Shown piece after piece: positions 54,120-63,910 of a stretch of 64,000 nucleotides of DNA. Origin of the DNA: Companilactobacillus futsaii JCM 17355. GTDB lineage: Bacteria; Bacillota; Bacilli; Lactobacillales; Lactobacillaceae. The stretch's first letter is position 1, and every line of letters starts with the position of its first letter. The stretch lies in contig NZ_AZDO01000139.1 of assembly GCF_001435505.1 (NCBI RefSeq), positions 1-64,000 of the forward strand. The letters run 5' to 3'. The notes beneath the pieces are model-generated. The model saw only the letters and a program-made list of their open reading frames with translations. It did no database searches and had not been told where the DNA came from. The position numbers and the translations under genes are program-made.

Positions 54120-56541
54120 TAATATTCCCCCCTAAAGTTAAAATGTGTTCTTGATTAATTACCGTTGGTTCATTTGCCGTTACATAAATCACCTGATTAT
54201 TTTTGGCGATTTTTTGAATCAACTTAAAGACATTTTCTTTTCTTGAAACATCAAAATCAACGAAAGCATCGTCAATTAAAATTGGCAATTTTATCAAATC
54301 GGAGATTTCTGTCACAAAGGCTAATCTCAATGCTAAATATAATTGAATCGTTGTAGCCTTCGATAGTTCATGAACGTCAAATTGAATTTTGTTTTTACTT
54401 AAAACTGTCAAATTTTTTTGTTTAAAATCAATTTCTGAATAATTATTGTTTGTCAATAAAGCAAAATATTCAGTTGCTCGTTCCAACATCTTAGGATAAC
54501 GATTTTTTGTTGCCACGTTTAACATATTACGTATCCAATCGCTAGCTAGTTTTTTAGATACCCATTCATCGTAATTTTCTATAATATCTTGTTTATTTTG
54601 GGCCAACGCTAAAACCACTCGTTGATAATGCTTATTGTCATAAATTTGTTGCATCTGTTCTTTTAATGAGCCGATTTGACGACTCAGTTCATTATTCTTT
54701 TCTGTCAAAGAACTAGTTTGTTTAGTGACAGCTGCCAGTTTTTCAATCAAGGATTGGTGTGTTGGATAGGCTTTAAGAGATTCCAAGTCACGTCCCAAGA
54801 AATCTTTATCTTGCTTGATTTGGTCATTGATCTTTTGGTTTTGAACTTGTTGAGTATGCATCCTCATGAATTCATCCATATTGATTACTTGATACTTCTG
54901 AAGAACAGCAAAAATTTCATTATTTAATTCATTCAAACGTTGATTTCTCTGTTCATCTATTTGTTTTGTGGCAGCCTGATTTTTTTGCTCTAAATCAGCC
55001 TTAGCCTTGATAGCATCTAAACGCGCAAAATATTTTTCTATTTGTTCATTATAATTATCATCTTTATAAGAATTATCCAAAACGTCTAGTTCAATCAGAA
55101 TCTTGCGCCATTTATTTAAATCAACTTCAATACCTTTGATTCCATCAACCAAACCTTTTTGAGTACCATGAAAATTATCTAAAGCTATCACCGTTCCTTG
55201 CAAACTAATGATATTATCCCGAGAAATATTCGTATAACCCTTTTGCTTGATAAACGACAGACTATTCAAAGCTGGTTGATTGTTAGATTGATTTTTGTAC
55301 CAATACCAAATTCCACTAGCTATTGCTGCAACAATCAAAATAATCTTGAGCGGATTGCCGACTACTAAGGCTAAAATGACCGCAACTACGCAGATCAACA
55401 AGAAAATATTATTATTATCATTTTTTGTAGGAGTCAATTGGTCAATTTCTTCGCCCGTCAAAGGCAACATATCTTCTGAAAGTTCTGGATGATTTTTGAA
55501 CAATTGATCTACCTGGGTATCAACTCGTAGTAACTTAGTATTCATATCATCACGATGAAATTGCAAATTCTGTAATTCAAATTTTTGATTTCGAATGTAA
55601 TCCAATCGCGTTTGATTCTGATGATAATTTTTTAAAATTTGTTTTTCAACATTATCTAAATTAGATACTTTATTAGTTGGGGCGGTATCTTTTAAAATAC
55701 TCAATTCCTGATTAGCTTTTAAAACATTTTCCCAATCAGTATTGCTGATTATCAACGTCTCATGCTTAGGGTCATTTTGCTGTTGTAACTGGTCAAAGCG
55801 ATACCATTTCTTATCTAAATTACGTAAATCATTTTCAGATTCAGTAGCCTGCTTTAAAGATTTTGCATTATCGTCAAAGTCTTTTTGAGTTTGTTCCAAT
55901 TGTTGCTTTACTCGTTGATAAGCGACTTGTTGATTCTCAATTTCTGATTTTTCTTCCAAAAGTTCTTTACGTTTTTTTAAATTTACAACTAATGGTTGCT
56001 TTTGTCCTCTAGGCTTGTAAAGATCATCAGCATCATGCGACAACTTATCTGCTACCTTTAACCACTCCTTGCTACCAACCGCTCCAATTGACATAACTTC
56101 AGTTTCAAGTTGTTGTTCATCCAAGCTATAGATTGACAAAATATTTTTATCATCAAAAACGTGAGTATTTTCAAAATCTTCCTTAGTAAAATTTCCAACG
56201 ATTTGTTTGAGCGACTCATTAGGGACTAATTGGTCATCGTGATAAATGGTTAATTCTCCATCACCTTTACCGTCAATCCGACGAAGAGTCCAATGGCTTT
56301 GATCCGACGCTAAAAATAATAATTCACCGCCATAACGACTACCATTCTTTGGTTTATATTGTAAATACTTATTATCTCCTCTAGCTGTCGCAAATCCAAA
56401 AAGAATGCTTTGGATAAAATTCAAGAGCGTAGTTTTTCCAGCTTCGTTAAAACCAAAAATAACTTGATAATCTGAGGCAAAGTTAAATTCTTGGTCGATC
56501 CACTTACCGAAACCGTATATATTTGCTTTAACTAATTTCAC
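54112..56541 (-). CDS. yhaN: YhaN, SbcC/SMC-like ATPase with a central transmembrane hairpin
   Basis: An 809-residue ABC-type ATPase. Walker A is GFNEAGKTTLL (30-40); Walker B and D-loop are LPILIDDAFVDFD near the C-terminus. Between them runs a long coiled coil. Where SbcC/Rad50 carries its zinc hook, this protein has two hydrophobic segments (about 379-395 and 398-415) and no CxxC. I infer a membrane-tied SMC-like protein. GTG start at 56541 with GGAGA. Forms a unit with yhaO (nuclease subunit) and yhaM. Confidence 0.9.
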   Translation of the reverse strand: MKLVKANIYGFGKWIDQEFNFASDYQVIFGFNEAGKTTLLNFIQSILFGFATARGDNKYLQYKPKNGSRYGGELLFLASDQSHWTLRRIDGKGDGELTIYHDDQLVPNESLKQIVGNFTKEDFENTHVFDDKNILSIYSLDEQQLETEVMSIGAVGSKEWLKVADKLSHDADDLYKPRGQKQPLVVNLKKRKELLEEKSEIENQQVAYQRVKQQLEQTQKDFDDNAKSLKQATESENDLRNLDKKWYRFDQLQQQNDPKHETLIISNTDWENVLKANQELSILKDTAPTNKVSNLDNVEKQILKNYHQNQTRLDYIRNQKFELQNLQFHRDDMNTKLLRVDTQVDQLFKNHPELSEDMLPLTGEEIDQLTPTKNDNNNIFLLICVVAVILALVVGNPLKIILIVAAIASGIWYWYKNQSNNQPALNSLSFIKQKGYTNISRDNIISLQGTVIALDNFHGTQKGLVDGIKGIEVDLNKWRKILIELDVLDNSYKDDNYNEQIEKYFARLDAIKAKADLEQKNQAATKQIDEQRNQRLNELNNEIFAVLQKYQVINMDEFMRMHTQQVQNQKINDQIKQDKDFLGRDLESLKAYPTHQSLIEKLAAVTKQTSSLTEKNNELSRQIGSLKEQMQQIYDNKHYQRVVLALAQNKQDIIENYDEWVSKKLASDWIRNMLNVATKNRYPKMLERATEYFALLTNNNYSEIDFKQKNLTVLSKNKIQFDVHELSKATTIQLYLALRLAFVTEISDLIKLPILIDDAFVDFDVSRKENVFKLIQKIAKNNQVIYVTANEPTVINQEHILTLGGNISA

Positions 56542-56543
56542 GA

Positions 56544-57704
56544 TTATTCTCCAGTATATTTTCGATTTATAGTATTCTTAACTAATTCGGTAAGATTTTT
56601 CAAAAAATCTTGCTCATTTATGTGATCCCGAATGATATTTTCTGCATATAACTTACTATCTAAATCTTTGATCTTATCCAAATCTAAGGTTTGATTTTGC
56701 GCTTGCTTCCAATATTTTTGATCAATTTGCGATAATTGTGGATTGTCATTAAATTTTAAAATAATTTTATATAAGACACTCGGTGTTTCAACATTAGTAA
56801 AATGATGTTGTAATTCATTGCGTCTGATAGTTTTAATAACATCATCAGACAAATTTTGAGCATTATTGATCGTCAAAGTCAACAATGTGTCTGCTTGATT
56901 CAGACTATCCGTTATTTTAGTTATCAAACTATCGATTGAATCGTCTTTGGCATTCAATTCAATTTTATCCCAGGTATAAACGCTGCTCTTGCAAAATTTT
57001 AACTTGGTTAACTGATTCTCTACTGTCACAATGTAAAAACCTTTAGGCGTAGTCTCATTTTGATTTCGACCTTGAATATCACCAGGATAGACGATTGCTG
57101 GATTGTCGCATAAAATTTCACGCTTATGAATGTGACCTAAAGCCCAGTAATCATAACCTTTTTGAATCAAATCATTGAGTTGAAACGGTGCATAATTGTC
57201 ATCGCCAACACCAGCATGCAAAATTCCAATTTGATAATCGAAATCTCCGCGACTAGGATAATTTTTAACAATTGCTTGGTTGATATGCTGCTGATAATAA
57301 CTAAATCCAGTGATACCAACCTTTATTCCATCATTAGTCACTAACGTTTCTGTTGTAACATCTGATCCAAAAATATGAACATTTTCAGGGAAATTAACTA
57401 CAGCAAAATTATTACGATAATAATCATGATTACCGTAAATCAAATAGACCGCGATGCCAGCCTGTTTTAATTTTTCAAACTCATCGCGTAAAAACATTTG
57501 TGCCTTAAGTGAGCTATCAGTATCATCAAAAATATCCCCAGCCAAAATCACAAAATCTACTTGCTCTTTCAAGGCCGTCTCAAAAAGAGTCCTAGCTGCT
57601 TGATAAGTTGAATCTTGTAGTTTTCTTTGTAATTCCTTGGAAAAGTCATTAATGCCCACAAATGGCGTATCTAGATGTAAATCTGCTGCATGTAAAAACT
57701 TCAT
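56544..57704 (-). CDS. yhaO: Metallophosphoesterase YhaO (SbcD-like nuclease)
   Basis: A 386-residue DNA exonuclease-like protein. Calcineurin-fold motifs: DLHLDTPF, AGDIFDD, YGNHDYYR, GILHAGVG and ALGHIHKRE give the two-metal site. Probable partner of YhaN (next gene, two bases downstream), as SbcD is for SbcC. Role in repair of broken or blocked DNA ends is inferred from the family. Confidence 0.92.
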   Translation of the reverse strand: MKFLHAADLHLDTPFVGINDFSKELQRKLQDSTYQAARTLFETALKEQVDFVILAGDIFDDTDSSLKAQMFLRDEFEKLKQAGIAVYLIYGNHDYYRNNFAVVNFPENVHIFGSDVTTETLVTNDGIKVGITGFSYYQQHINQAIVKNYPSRGDFDYQIGILHAGVGDDNYAPFQLNDLIQKGYDYWALGHIHKREILCDNPAIVYPGDIQGRNQNETTPKGFYIVTVENQLTKLKFCKSSVYTWDKIELNAKDDSIDSLITKITDSLNQADTLLTLTINNAQNLSDDVIKTIRRNELQHHFTNVETPSVLYKIILKFNDNPQLSQIDQKYWKQAQNQTLDLDKIKDLDSKLYAENIIRDHINEQDFLKNLTELVKNTINRKYTGE

Positions 57705-57721
57705 TGCTACTCCCCTGTAAA

Positions 57722-57761
57722 AGAAAAGGACTTGAGCAAATTACTTAAGCCCTAAGTCCTT
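57722..57761 (-). terminator. Terminator after yheA
   Basis: Stem AAGGACTT / AAGTCCTT with an inner CTTAAG / CTTGAG pair, then a T-rich stretch on the minus strand, before yhaO. Confidence 0.75.
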
Positions 57762-57765
57762 ATTA

Positions 57766-58104
57766 TTAATCTTGATAAATTTCTGCGATAGGCTTTGAAA
57801 TAATTTTATTTAATTCATCCATCATAGAATTCATCTTTTGCTCTTTATCCATTAAGTTTTGGATTTCACTGTAATTTGAAAGTTGGTCTGTAAGTTCACG
57901 CATTGCCTTAATGTCATCGTCTGTGATTTCTTGACCTTGCATTTGTTTTTGTTGTAATTCAAATTGTTTGTTTTGAACTTTATCAAAAAGTTTGTATGCC
58001 AAGTCATTAGCTTTAACAGCTTCAAAAGCAAGCTTTAGTTCTGCAACTTCAGTTGTCTTTCTTAAGTCTTGTTCAAGTTGATTGGCGCTATCGTAAATGT
58101 TCAT
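57766..58104 (-). CDS. yheA: YlbF/YheA family helical protein
   Basis: A 112-residue all-helical protein of the YlbF/YmcA/YheA group (MNIYDSANQLEQDLRKT, LAYKLFDKVQ). Relatives YlbF and YmcA form a complex that directs RNase Y; YheA itself has no firm function. No Cys, so the Fe-S-binding of YlbF/YmcA is not expected. Nine bases after the PBP gene. Confidence 0.88.
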   Translation of the reverse strand: MNIYDSANQLEQDLRKTTEVAELKLAFEAVKANDLAYKLFDKVQNKQFELQQKQMQGQEITDDDIKAMRELTDQLSNYSEIQNLMDKEQKMNSMMDELNKIISKPIAEIYQD

Positions 58105-58113
58105 ATAGTCCTC

Positions 58114-60186
58114 CTATTGACCAAAAAAGTTCTTAATATCATTGTACCATTCTGTGGCTTTATTTTTAATGTTATTTACTCCATCTTGAATGGATTTCGA
58201 AATATCATTGTCATCATCATCCGTATCAGTGGCATTAGCTAACGTTGTTGCATCTTTAACCCCAAAGCTAGTTTGCTTAGTTTCCGGTAAGATATTTGAC
58301 ATTTCATTCTTAAATAATGTCGACATCCCGTTCTCATTAGCTGAAGTTAGGAAATGGTCTTTATCAGATTTGTCAAATCCCATCCAACTAGCAACTACCA
58401 CATCCGGTGTATAACCAATCATCCACTGATCTTTAGTTCCAGCATAACCCCATGATTGAGGTACTTCAGTTGAACCAGTTTTTCCAGCAATTTGATAACC
58501 AGAAGGTTTGGCATACTTACCAGTACCCTCGTTGTAAACTCCTAGCATCATACTTGTCATTTCTTTAGCAGTACTCTTACTAATAATCTGTTTAGTAGAA
58601 GAATTACTATTATCAACAACAACAGTACCAGTCGAATCAACAATCTTAGTAATGAAGTGCGTACTAGCAAGCTTTCCTTCATTAGCAAAAGCCGTATAAG
58701 CTCTAGCTATTTGAAGTGGCGAAACACCATATTCCAAACCACCTAAAGCCAAAGCTAAGTTTTGATCAGACTTATGGACTTTAATGCCAAAGTTCTCGAC
58801 TGAAGCGACACCCTTTTTGACCCCAATTTTATCCAATAAAGCTACGGCAGGCACATTTTCACTCTGATAAAGTGCTTTGTACATTGGGATCGTATCTGAA
58901 TAAATTCCATCAGCATTAGTTGGCGAATATTTATTCTTACCAAAACTAGTAATTTGGTTAGGCAATTTTGAATCATAGCTATAACCGTTTTCAATTGCTG
59001 GTGTATAGACTGCTAAAGGCTTAATCGTTGAACCTGGTTGACGTGCTAATTGAGTAGCCCGGTTCCAACCTCTAAAGGTGTGATCTCCACGTCCGCCGAT
59101 AACCGCTAAAACACCACCGCTTTTCGGATCAACTGCGACCGATGCACCTTGAACCTTAGTTCCATCAGCTGCATTGGCTGGGAACAAATAATTGTTATCA
59201 AAAGTTTTTTGCATCGAAGTTTGCATTTCCTGATCTAGAGTCGTATAAATCTTGTAACCTTTATTCAAAATATCGTCTTCTTTAAGGCCGTATTTATCAA
59301 CAGCTTCAGCGATAACTGCATCGAAGAAATAAGGATACTTATAGGAACTGCTTACTTCATAATTATCGTTCAAGTTAATGGAAGTATTTTTATAATAATT
59401 TGCTTGTGAAGCGGACAATTTATTATTATCAACCATCAACTCTAAAACTAAATTACGTCGAGCAAGTGAGTTTTTCATGCTATCAATTGGGTTATAATAA
59501 TTAGGTGCTTTCAAGATAGCCGCTAAAACAGCCCCTTCAGCAGGATTTAGTTCTGATGCATTTTTTCCGAAATACTTTTCAGAAGCATCCTGAACTCCCC
59601 AAACACCATTACCAAAGTAAGCATTATTCAAATACATCGTTAGGATTTGTTTCTTTGAATATACTCGATTTATTTCAATCGAAAGGAATAGTTCCTCACC
59701 TTTTCTAGCCAAGGTTTGCTTTTGCGTTAACAAAGAGTTCTTCGCTAATTGCTGAGTTAAAGTACTCCCACCACCAGTAATTCCGTGATGAATGATATAA
59801 CCCAAAGCAGCTCGAATATATCCTTTGATGCTAAATCCTGGGTTAGTCCAAAACGTTCGATCCTCAGTGGAAATTACCGCATTTTGGATATTCTTAGAAA
59901 TTTTATCGTAACTGACGTACGTGCCTTTGCTTGCATAAAGTTGACCGGCATCATCACCATCTTTATCGATGATAGTCGTCTTTGTCTGTAAAGAAGACTG
60001 TAAATCAGACACGTTGGCGGTTTTAGCTTTATAAGTCCAATAACCACTTAGAACTAAAATCATGATCATAACGACCAAGATTATCCACCGAGTGACTTGG
60101 AATCTCTTCCAATACTTTTTTATAAAAGACCACGCAACTAGTAATTTGGGTTTAAACCATTCCCAAAAACCATTGTTTTTATTCAT
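58114..60186 (-). CDS. Class A penicillin-binding protein (PBP1A family)
   Basis: A bifunctional 690-residue enzyme: one N-terminal membrane helix (about 36-54), a glycosyltransferase 51 domain (catalytic Glu in STEDRTFW, GGSTLTQQLAKN, NAYFGNGVWGV), and a transpeptidase with STIKP, SENVPA and KTGST. Both activities appear intact. ATG 60186 with GAGGTA upstream, two codons below the longer frame. Adds wall material; divergent from the pseudouridine synthase. Confidence 0.95.
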   Translation of the reverse strand: MNKNNGFWEWFKPKLLVAWSFIKKYWKRFQVTRWIILVVMIMILVLSGYWTYKAKTANVSDLQSSLQTKTTIIDKDGDDAGQLYASKGTYVSYDKISKNIQNAVISTEDRTFWTNPGFSIKGYIRAALGYIIHHGITGGGSTLTQQLAKNSLLTQKQTLARKGEELFLSIEINRVYSKKQILTMYLNNAYFGNGVWGVQDASEKYFGKNASELNPAEGAVLAAILKAPNYYNPIDSMKNSLARRNLVLELMVDNNKLSASQANYYKNTSINLNDNYEVSSSYKYPYFFDAVIAEAVDKYGLKEDDILNKGYKIYTTLDQEMQTSMQKTFDNNYLFPANAADGTKVQGASVAVDPKSGGVLAVIGGRGDHTFRGWNRATQLARQPGSTIKPLAVYTPAIENGYSYDSKLPNQITSFGKNKYSPTNADGIYSDTIPMYKALYQSENVPAVALLDKIGVKKGVASVENFGIKVHKSDQNLALALGGLEYGVSPLQIARAYTAFANEGKLASTHFITKIVDSTGTVVVDNSNSSTKQIISKSTAKEMTSMMLGVYNEGTGKYAKPSGYQIAGKTGSTEVPQSWGYAGTKDQWMIGYTPDVVVASWMGFDKSDKDHFLTSANENGMSTLFKNEMSNILPETKQTSFGVKDATTLANATDTDDDDNDISKSIQDGVNNIKNKATEWYNDIKNFFGQ

Positions 60187-60276
60187 TTTCAAATACCTCT
60201 ATATAAGAACAAATTTTATCACATATTGAGAGTGTTTTTTTAATTTGTCTTAAATCTTTAAGGAGCTAACTAGTTT

Positions 60277-61191
60277 ATGTATCAAAAAAAGATAATTTAT
60301 CATCAAGAAATAGGTGAAAATTTAACTATTCGCGAATTACTAAAAAAATGGCTGATCCCTAAGAAATGGCAACATTTTTTTCGTATTCAACAGGACGTTT
60401 TAATCAACGGGACATATCATTCTTTTAATACAATTGTTCACAATCAAGACAAAATAACTTTAAATTTCAATTTTTTACCTCGATCAGAACAACATTATTT
60501 GCCTGGCAATGATTCTGTAGATGTCGTTTACGAAGATGATGACATAATTGTCGTCAACAAAAGTGCCGGTAAGAAAACTCATCCAAATATTATGACTGAA
60601 AACGACTCTTTGATGAATGATGTGGAAACTTATTTAACTAACGGCCATCCCTATATGGTCCACCGCATCGACATGGAAACTTCCGGGTTAGTACTAATTT
60701 CCAAAACTCCATATTTAGTTCCTATCTTCAATCGCCAATTATCTACTAAAACTTTGCACCGCGAGTATTTGGCCTTGGTCAGGTTGGACAAAGAAATTCC
60801 CGATTCTGGAACTATCGACTTACCGATTGGTCAAGACCCTAATGATGTTCGTAAAAAAATCATCAGCTCTACTGGTTTAGATGCTGTGACAAAATTTAAA
60901 GTTATCCAAAAAAATGACGACTATGCATTATTACAACTAAATTTATTGACTGGCCGCACTCACCAATTAAGAATCCATCTAGCTAGTCAAGGCTGGCCTA
61001 TCGTCAATGACCCACTCTATAATCCTCATAAAAAAACTGGAGATTTATTACTATTTGCCCATAAATTGGTTTTTCAACAACCTTTTAGTGAGAAATTCCA
61101 AATTATTTCAGCAAAATTATCAAAAAATATGTATAATCTAATATGTGCTTATTTAAAGCAACCAAAAAGCTCACCTAATCCCGACAATTAG
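60277..61191 (+). CDS. RluA/RluD-family pseudouridine synthase
   Basis: Converts uridines to pseudouridine in rRNA or tRNA. It is 304 residues. The catalytic Asp is in HRIDMETSGLVL, and the S4-like N-terminus (LTIRELLKKW) precedes it. RTHQLRIHL and GWPIVNDPLY finish the domain. The family has several members per genome, so the exact uridine is open. The gene's stop is inside its terminator. Confidence 0.93.
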   Translation: MYQKKIIYHQEIGENLTIRELLKKWLIPKKWQHFFRIQQDVLINGTYHSFNTIVHNQDKITLNFNFLPRSEQHYLPGNDSVDVVYEDDDIIVVNKSAGKKTHPNIMTENDSLMNDVETYLTNGHPYMVHRIDMETSGLVLISKTPYLVPIFNRQLSTKTLHREYLALVRLDKEIPDSGTIDLPIGQDPNDVRKKIISSTGLDAVTKFKVIQKNDDYALLQLNLLTGRTHQLRIHLASQGWPIVNDPLYNPHKKTGDLLLFAHKLVFQQPFSEKFQIISAKLSKNMYNLICAYLKQPKSSPNPDN

Positions 61192-61206
61192 GTGAGCTCT
61201 TCTTTT
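61165..61206 (+). terminator. Terminator of the pseudouridine synthase gene
   Basis: Stem AAAGCTCACCTAAT / AATTAGGTGAGCTC, a strong hairpin that includes the stop codon, then a T-rich tail. Confidence 0.85.
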
Positions 61207-61210
61207 ATGT

Positions 61211-61253
61211 TCAGAAAGAAGTTTTAGGAGTGATTTTTATGGACTCTTTCTGA
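61211..61253 (+). other. Inverted repeat enclosing a ribosome site and a 4-codon frame
   Basis: Arms TCAGAAAGA (61211-61219) and TCTTTCTGA (61245-61253). The loop contains AGGAG and an ATG eight bases later (61239), which reads Met-Asp-Ser-Phe-stop. It may be a remnant of a deleted gene or chance. Confidence 0.3.
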
Positions 61254-61264
61254 GAAGGCTGCAA

Positions 61265-62185
61265 TTATAACACTGACATAACTAATTTAATAATCGCCCC
61301 GACAGCAATCAATAAAATATACGTTACTGAGAATTTACTTACAGCTTTAATTACTAAAGGATAAGTTTTTGTTTTAACTTGTTCCTTTAGATAAGGACGA
61401 AAATCGTCCCAAATGTTTGGATAAAGTAGCACGATCAACAGTGTAGTGTAAGGCACTACTTTTGTTAGAGCTAAGATAGGCACTAACAAAAAGGCAATCG
61501 CCCAGCTAGCTTTAAACAAACTTAAGGCATTGGCTTTCCCTACTTTACTAACCAATGTATTACGACCATTTTTGAGATCTGCTTCTAAATCACAAGTACC
61601 ATTACTCAACTCTGCACATAGGAATGCAAAAGTGTTAGGCAGACAGGCCAAAACAATTGAGATGGTAGTGCTAGAATCAAATTTCCCTGATCCGAAAAGC
61701 CCAAGATAGGAGTAAGCTATAGGAATCAATTGGCTTATGGCAATAGCCACCACTATTTCTCCAACAAACGTTGAATTGAGTGGCTTAGGACCTGCTGAGT
61801 ATAACAAACCAATAGCAACACCGATGACCCCGATCATCAAAGTGATCCAACTAGTTTGATAAGTCAGAAAGGCTCCAATTATTAATGGAAAAATGGCCAA
61901 ACCGAGCATCCATTTTTTGACTATTGCCAGTGATTCACGATTAACTCCGATGGTACTGATCTTTTGCCGATATTCTTCACTCGTAGAGTTCTTATAATCC
62001 ATGTAATTATTATGGAAATTTATGAACAGGTGAATGAAAAATACAGCTATAAATCCCAAAATACCATACCAGATATTAAACGTTTGATAATTCAAATATG
62101 TGAAACTGATTGACATCAACAACCATGCTAAATCTAGTGTGGTTGTTTTTATTTCCGATAATTCATCAAAGATTTTTCGATTCAC
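61265..62185 (-). CDS. menA: UbiA-family prenyltransferase (MenA)
   Basis: A 306-residue membrane enzyme with about 8-9 helices. Two Asp-rich motifs: NFHNNYMDYKN and DLEADLKNGRNTL, as in 1,4-dihydroxy-2-naphthoate prenyltransferases. It would attach a polyprenyl chain to DHNA on the way to menaquinone. GTG start at 62185, 13 bases after the argS stop. No other men gene is in the window, so it may act on imported DHNA. Confidence 0.85.
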   Translation of the reverse strand: MNRKIFDELSEIKTTTLDLAWLLMSISFTYLNYQTFNIWYGILGFIAVFFIHLFINFHNNYMDYKNSTSEEYRQKISTIGVNRESLAIVKKWMLGLAIFPLIIGAFLTYQTSWITLMIGVIGVAIGLLYSAGPKPLNSTFVGEIVVAIAISQLIPIAYSYLGLFGSGKFDSSTTISIVLACLPNTFAFLCAELSNGTCDLEADLKNGRNTLVSKVGKANALSLFKASWAIAFLLVPILALTKVVPYTTLLIVLLYPNIWDDFRPYLKEQVKTKTYPLVIKAVSKFSVTYILLIAVGAIIKLVMSVL

Positions 62186-62198
62186 AATTTATTTCATC

Positions 62199-63893
62199 CT
62201 ACATTTCTTCTGGAGCTTTAACACCTAATAGACCAAGTGACATTTGTAGAACAATTGAAACTGACTTAACGAGTGCAAGTCTTGCTTTAAGACCTTCATC
62301 ATCAGCCAAGATCTTACTGTGTGCATAGTATTGGTTAAAGCTCTTTGCAAGCTTTAGAACATACTTGGCAACAACTGATGGTTCGTAGTCCTTAGCAGCA
62401 CGTTTAACGACGTCTGGGAAGTTTTGAAGCATCTTGATAGTATCCCAAGCTTCTGGGTCTGTAACGGCCAAATTCTTGGCATCTTGATAGTCCACATCGC
62501 CAGCTTTTCTCAAAATACTCAAAGCACGAGCATTTGTGTATTGAACGTAAGGACCAGTTTCACCTTCGAAACGAACAACTTCTTCAAGGTTAAAGTCAAA
62601 ACTATCACGACGGTCATTCTTCAAATCATGGAAGACTACCGCACCGACACCAACTGCTTCAGCAACGGCATCTTTGTTCTTCAAATCTGGGTTCTTTTCT
62701 TCGATTTGTTTCTTAGCTAAATCTACGGCATCATTTAAAACGTTTTCTAGCAAGATAACACGACCGGAACGAGTTGAAAGCTTCTTACCACCTGTTGTGA
62801 TCAAGCCAAATGGGATGTAATCGATGTCGTCTGACCAGTCATAACCCATCTTCTTAAGAACGATCTTAAGCTTTGTAAAGTGCTCTGCTTGTTCGCTACC
62901 AACAACGTAAAGTGATTTAACGAAGTCGAATGTATCTTTACGGTACTTAGCAGCAGCCAAGTCACGTGTGATATAAAGTGTGGCACCATCAGTCTTCTTG
63001 ATCAAAGCTGGTGACAAGTCGTATTCTGACAAGTCAACGATCTCTGCACCACGACTTTCAACTAATAAGTCTTTGTCTTCAAGTGTCTTAACGATAGCAT
63101 CCATCTTGTCGTTGTAAAATGATTCACCTGTAAAGTGATCAAATTGAACATCTAGACGATCATAGATAACTTGGAATTCCTTAAGTGAAAGTTCTTTGAA
63201 CCATGTCCAAAGTGCCAAAGCTTCTTTGTCGCCATCTTCCATTTTCTTAAACCAAGCACGAGCTTCATCGTCAAGCTCTGGTTTTTCTTCAGCCTCCTTA
63301 TGGAAACGTACATAATATTTCAATAGATTGTTGATAGGGTCAGCTTCGACTTCTTCAACAGAGCCCCACAATTTATAACCAACGATCAATTTACCAAATT
63401 GAGTTCCCCAGTCACCCAAGTGATTGATCTTAACGGGATTGTAATTTAGTTTTGAAATAATTTTAGCAATTGAGTTACCGATAACTGTCGAACGTAAGTG
63501 ACCCATTGACATTGGCTTAGCAATGTTAGGTGATGACATATCGATTGGAACGTTACGTCCCTTACCTTGATCAGCATTACCATAGTTTGTTTGTTCAGTT
63601 AAAACTGTCTTTAAAATATCTTTTGAAAAGGCTTCTTTATCTAGGAAGAAATTGATATAAGCACCAGTATTAACAACTTTTTCAAAACCAGTTGCATCGA
63701 TCTTGCCAACTAATTCTTCAGCAATCATATTAGGTGCTTTGTGCAATGTCTTAGCCAAGATAAATGTTGGGAAAGCATAGTCACCCAAATCTGAAGTCTT
63801 AGGCTTCTCGATTAATTTTGTAACTTGTTCCTCAGTAATGTCCTCTGGTAAAACTTTAACTAGTGCATCTACTACTTGTTTCTTAAAATCCAT
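62199..63893 (-). CDS. argS: Arginine-tRNA ligase
   Basis: Charges tRNA-Arg. The 564-residue class I enzyme has an N-terminal Add-1 domain, a HIGH-type motif SPNIAKPMSMGHLRS, and a KMSKS-like region replaced by KKLSTRSG. The C-terminal DALR anticodon domain ends LLGVKAPEEM. ATG 63893 follows AAAGGAGG; the frame continuing upstream crosses the T-box terminator and is rejected. Controlled by the T-box that the right edge cuts. Confidence 0.97.
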   Translation of the reverse strand: MDFKKQVVDALVKVLPEDITEEQVTKLIEKPKTSDLGDYAFPTFILAKTLHKAPNMIAEELVGKIDATGFEKVVNTGAYINFFLDKEAFSKDILKTVLTEQTNYGNADQGKGRNVPIDMSSPNIAKPMSMGHLRSTVIGNSIAKIISKLNYNPVKINHLGDWGTQFGKLIVGYKLWGSVEEVEADPINNLLKYYVRFHKEAEEKPELDDEARAWFKKMEDGDKEALALWTWFKELSLKEFQVIYDRLDVQFDHFTGESFYNDKMDAIVKTLEDKDLLVESRGAEIVDLSEYDLSPALIKKTDGATLYITRDLAAAKYRKDTFDFVKSLYVVGSEQAEHFTKLKIVLKKMGYDWSDDIDYIPFGLITTGGKKLSTRSGRVILLENVLNDAVDLAKKQIEEKNPDLKNKDAVAEAVGVGAVVFHDLKNDRRDSFDFNLEEVVRFEGETGPYVQYTNARALSILRKAGDVDYQDAKNLAVTDPEAWDTIKMLQNFPDVVKRAAKDYEPSVVAKYVLKLAKSFNQYYAHSKILADDEGLKARLALVKSVSIVLQMSLGLLGVKAPEEM

Positions 63894-63910
63894 ATTTTCC
63901 TCCTTTAGAT

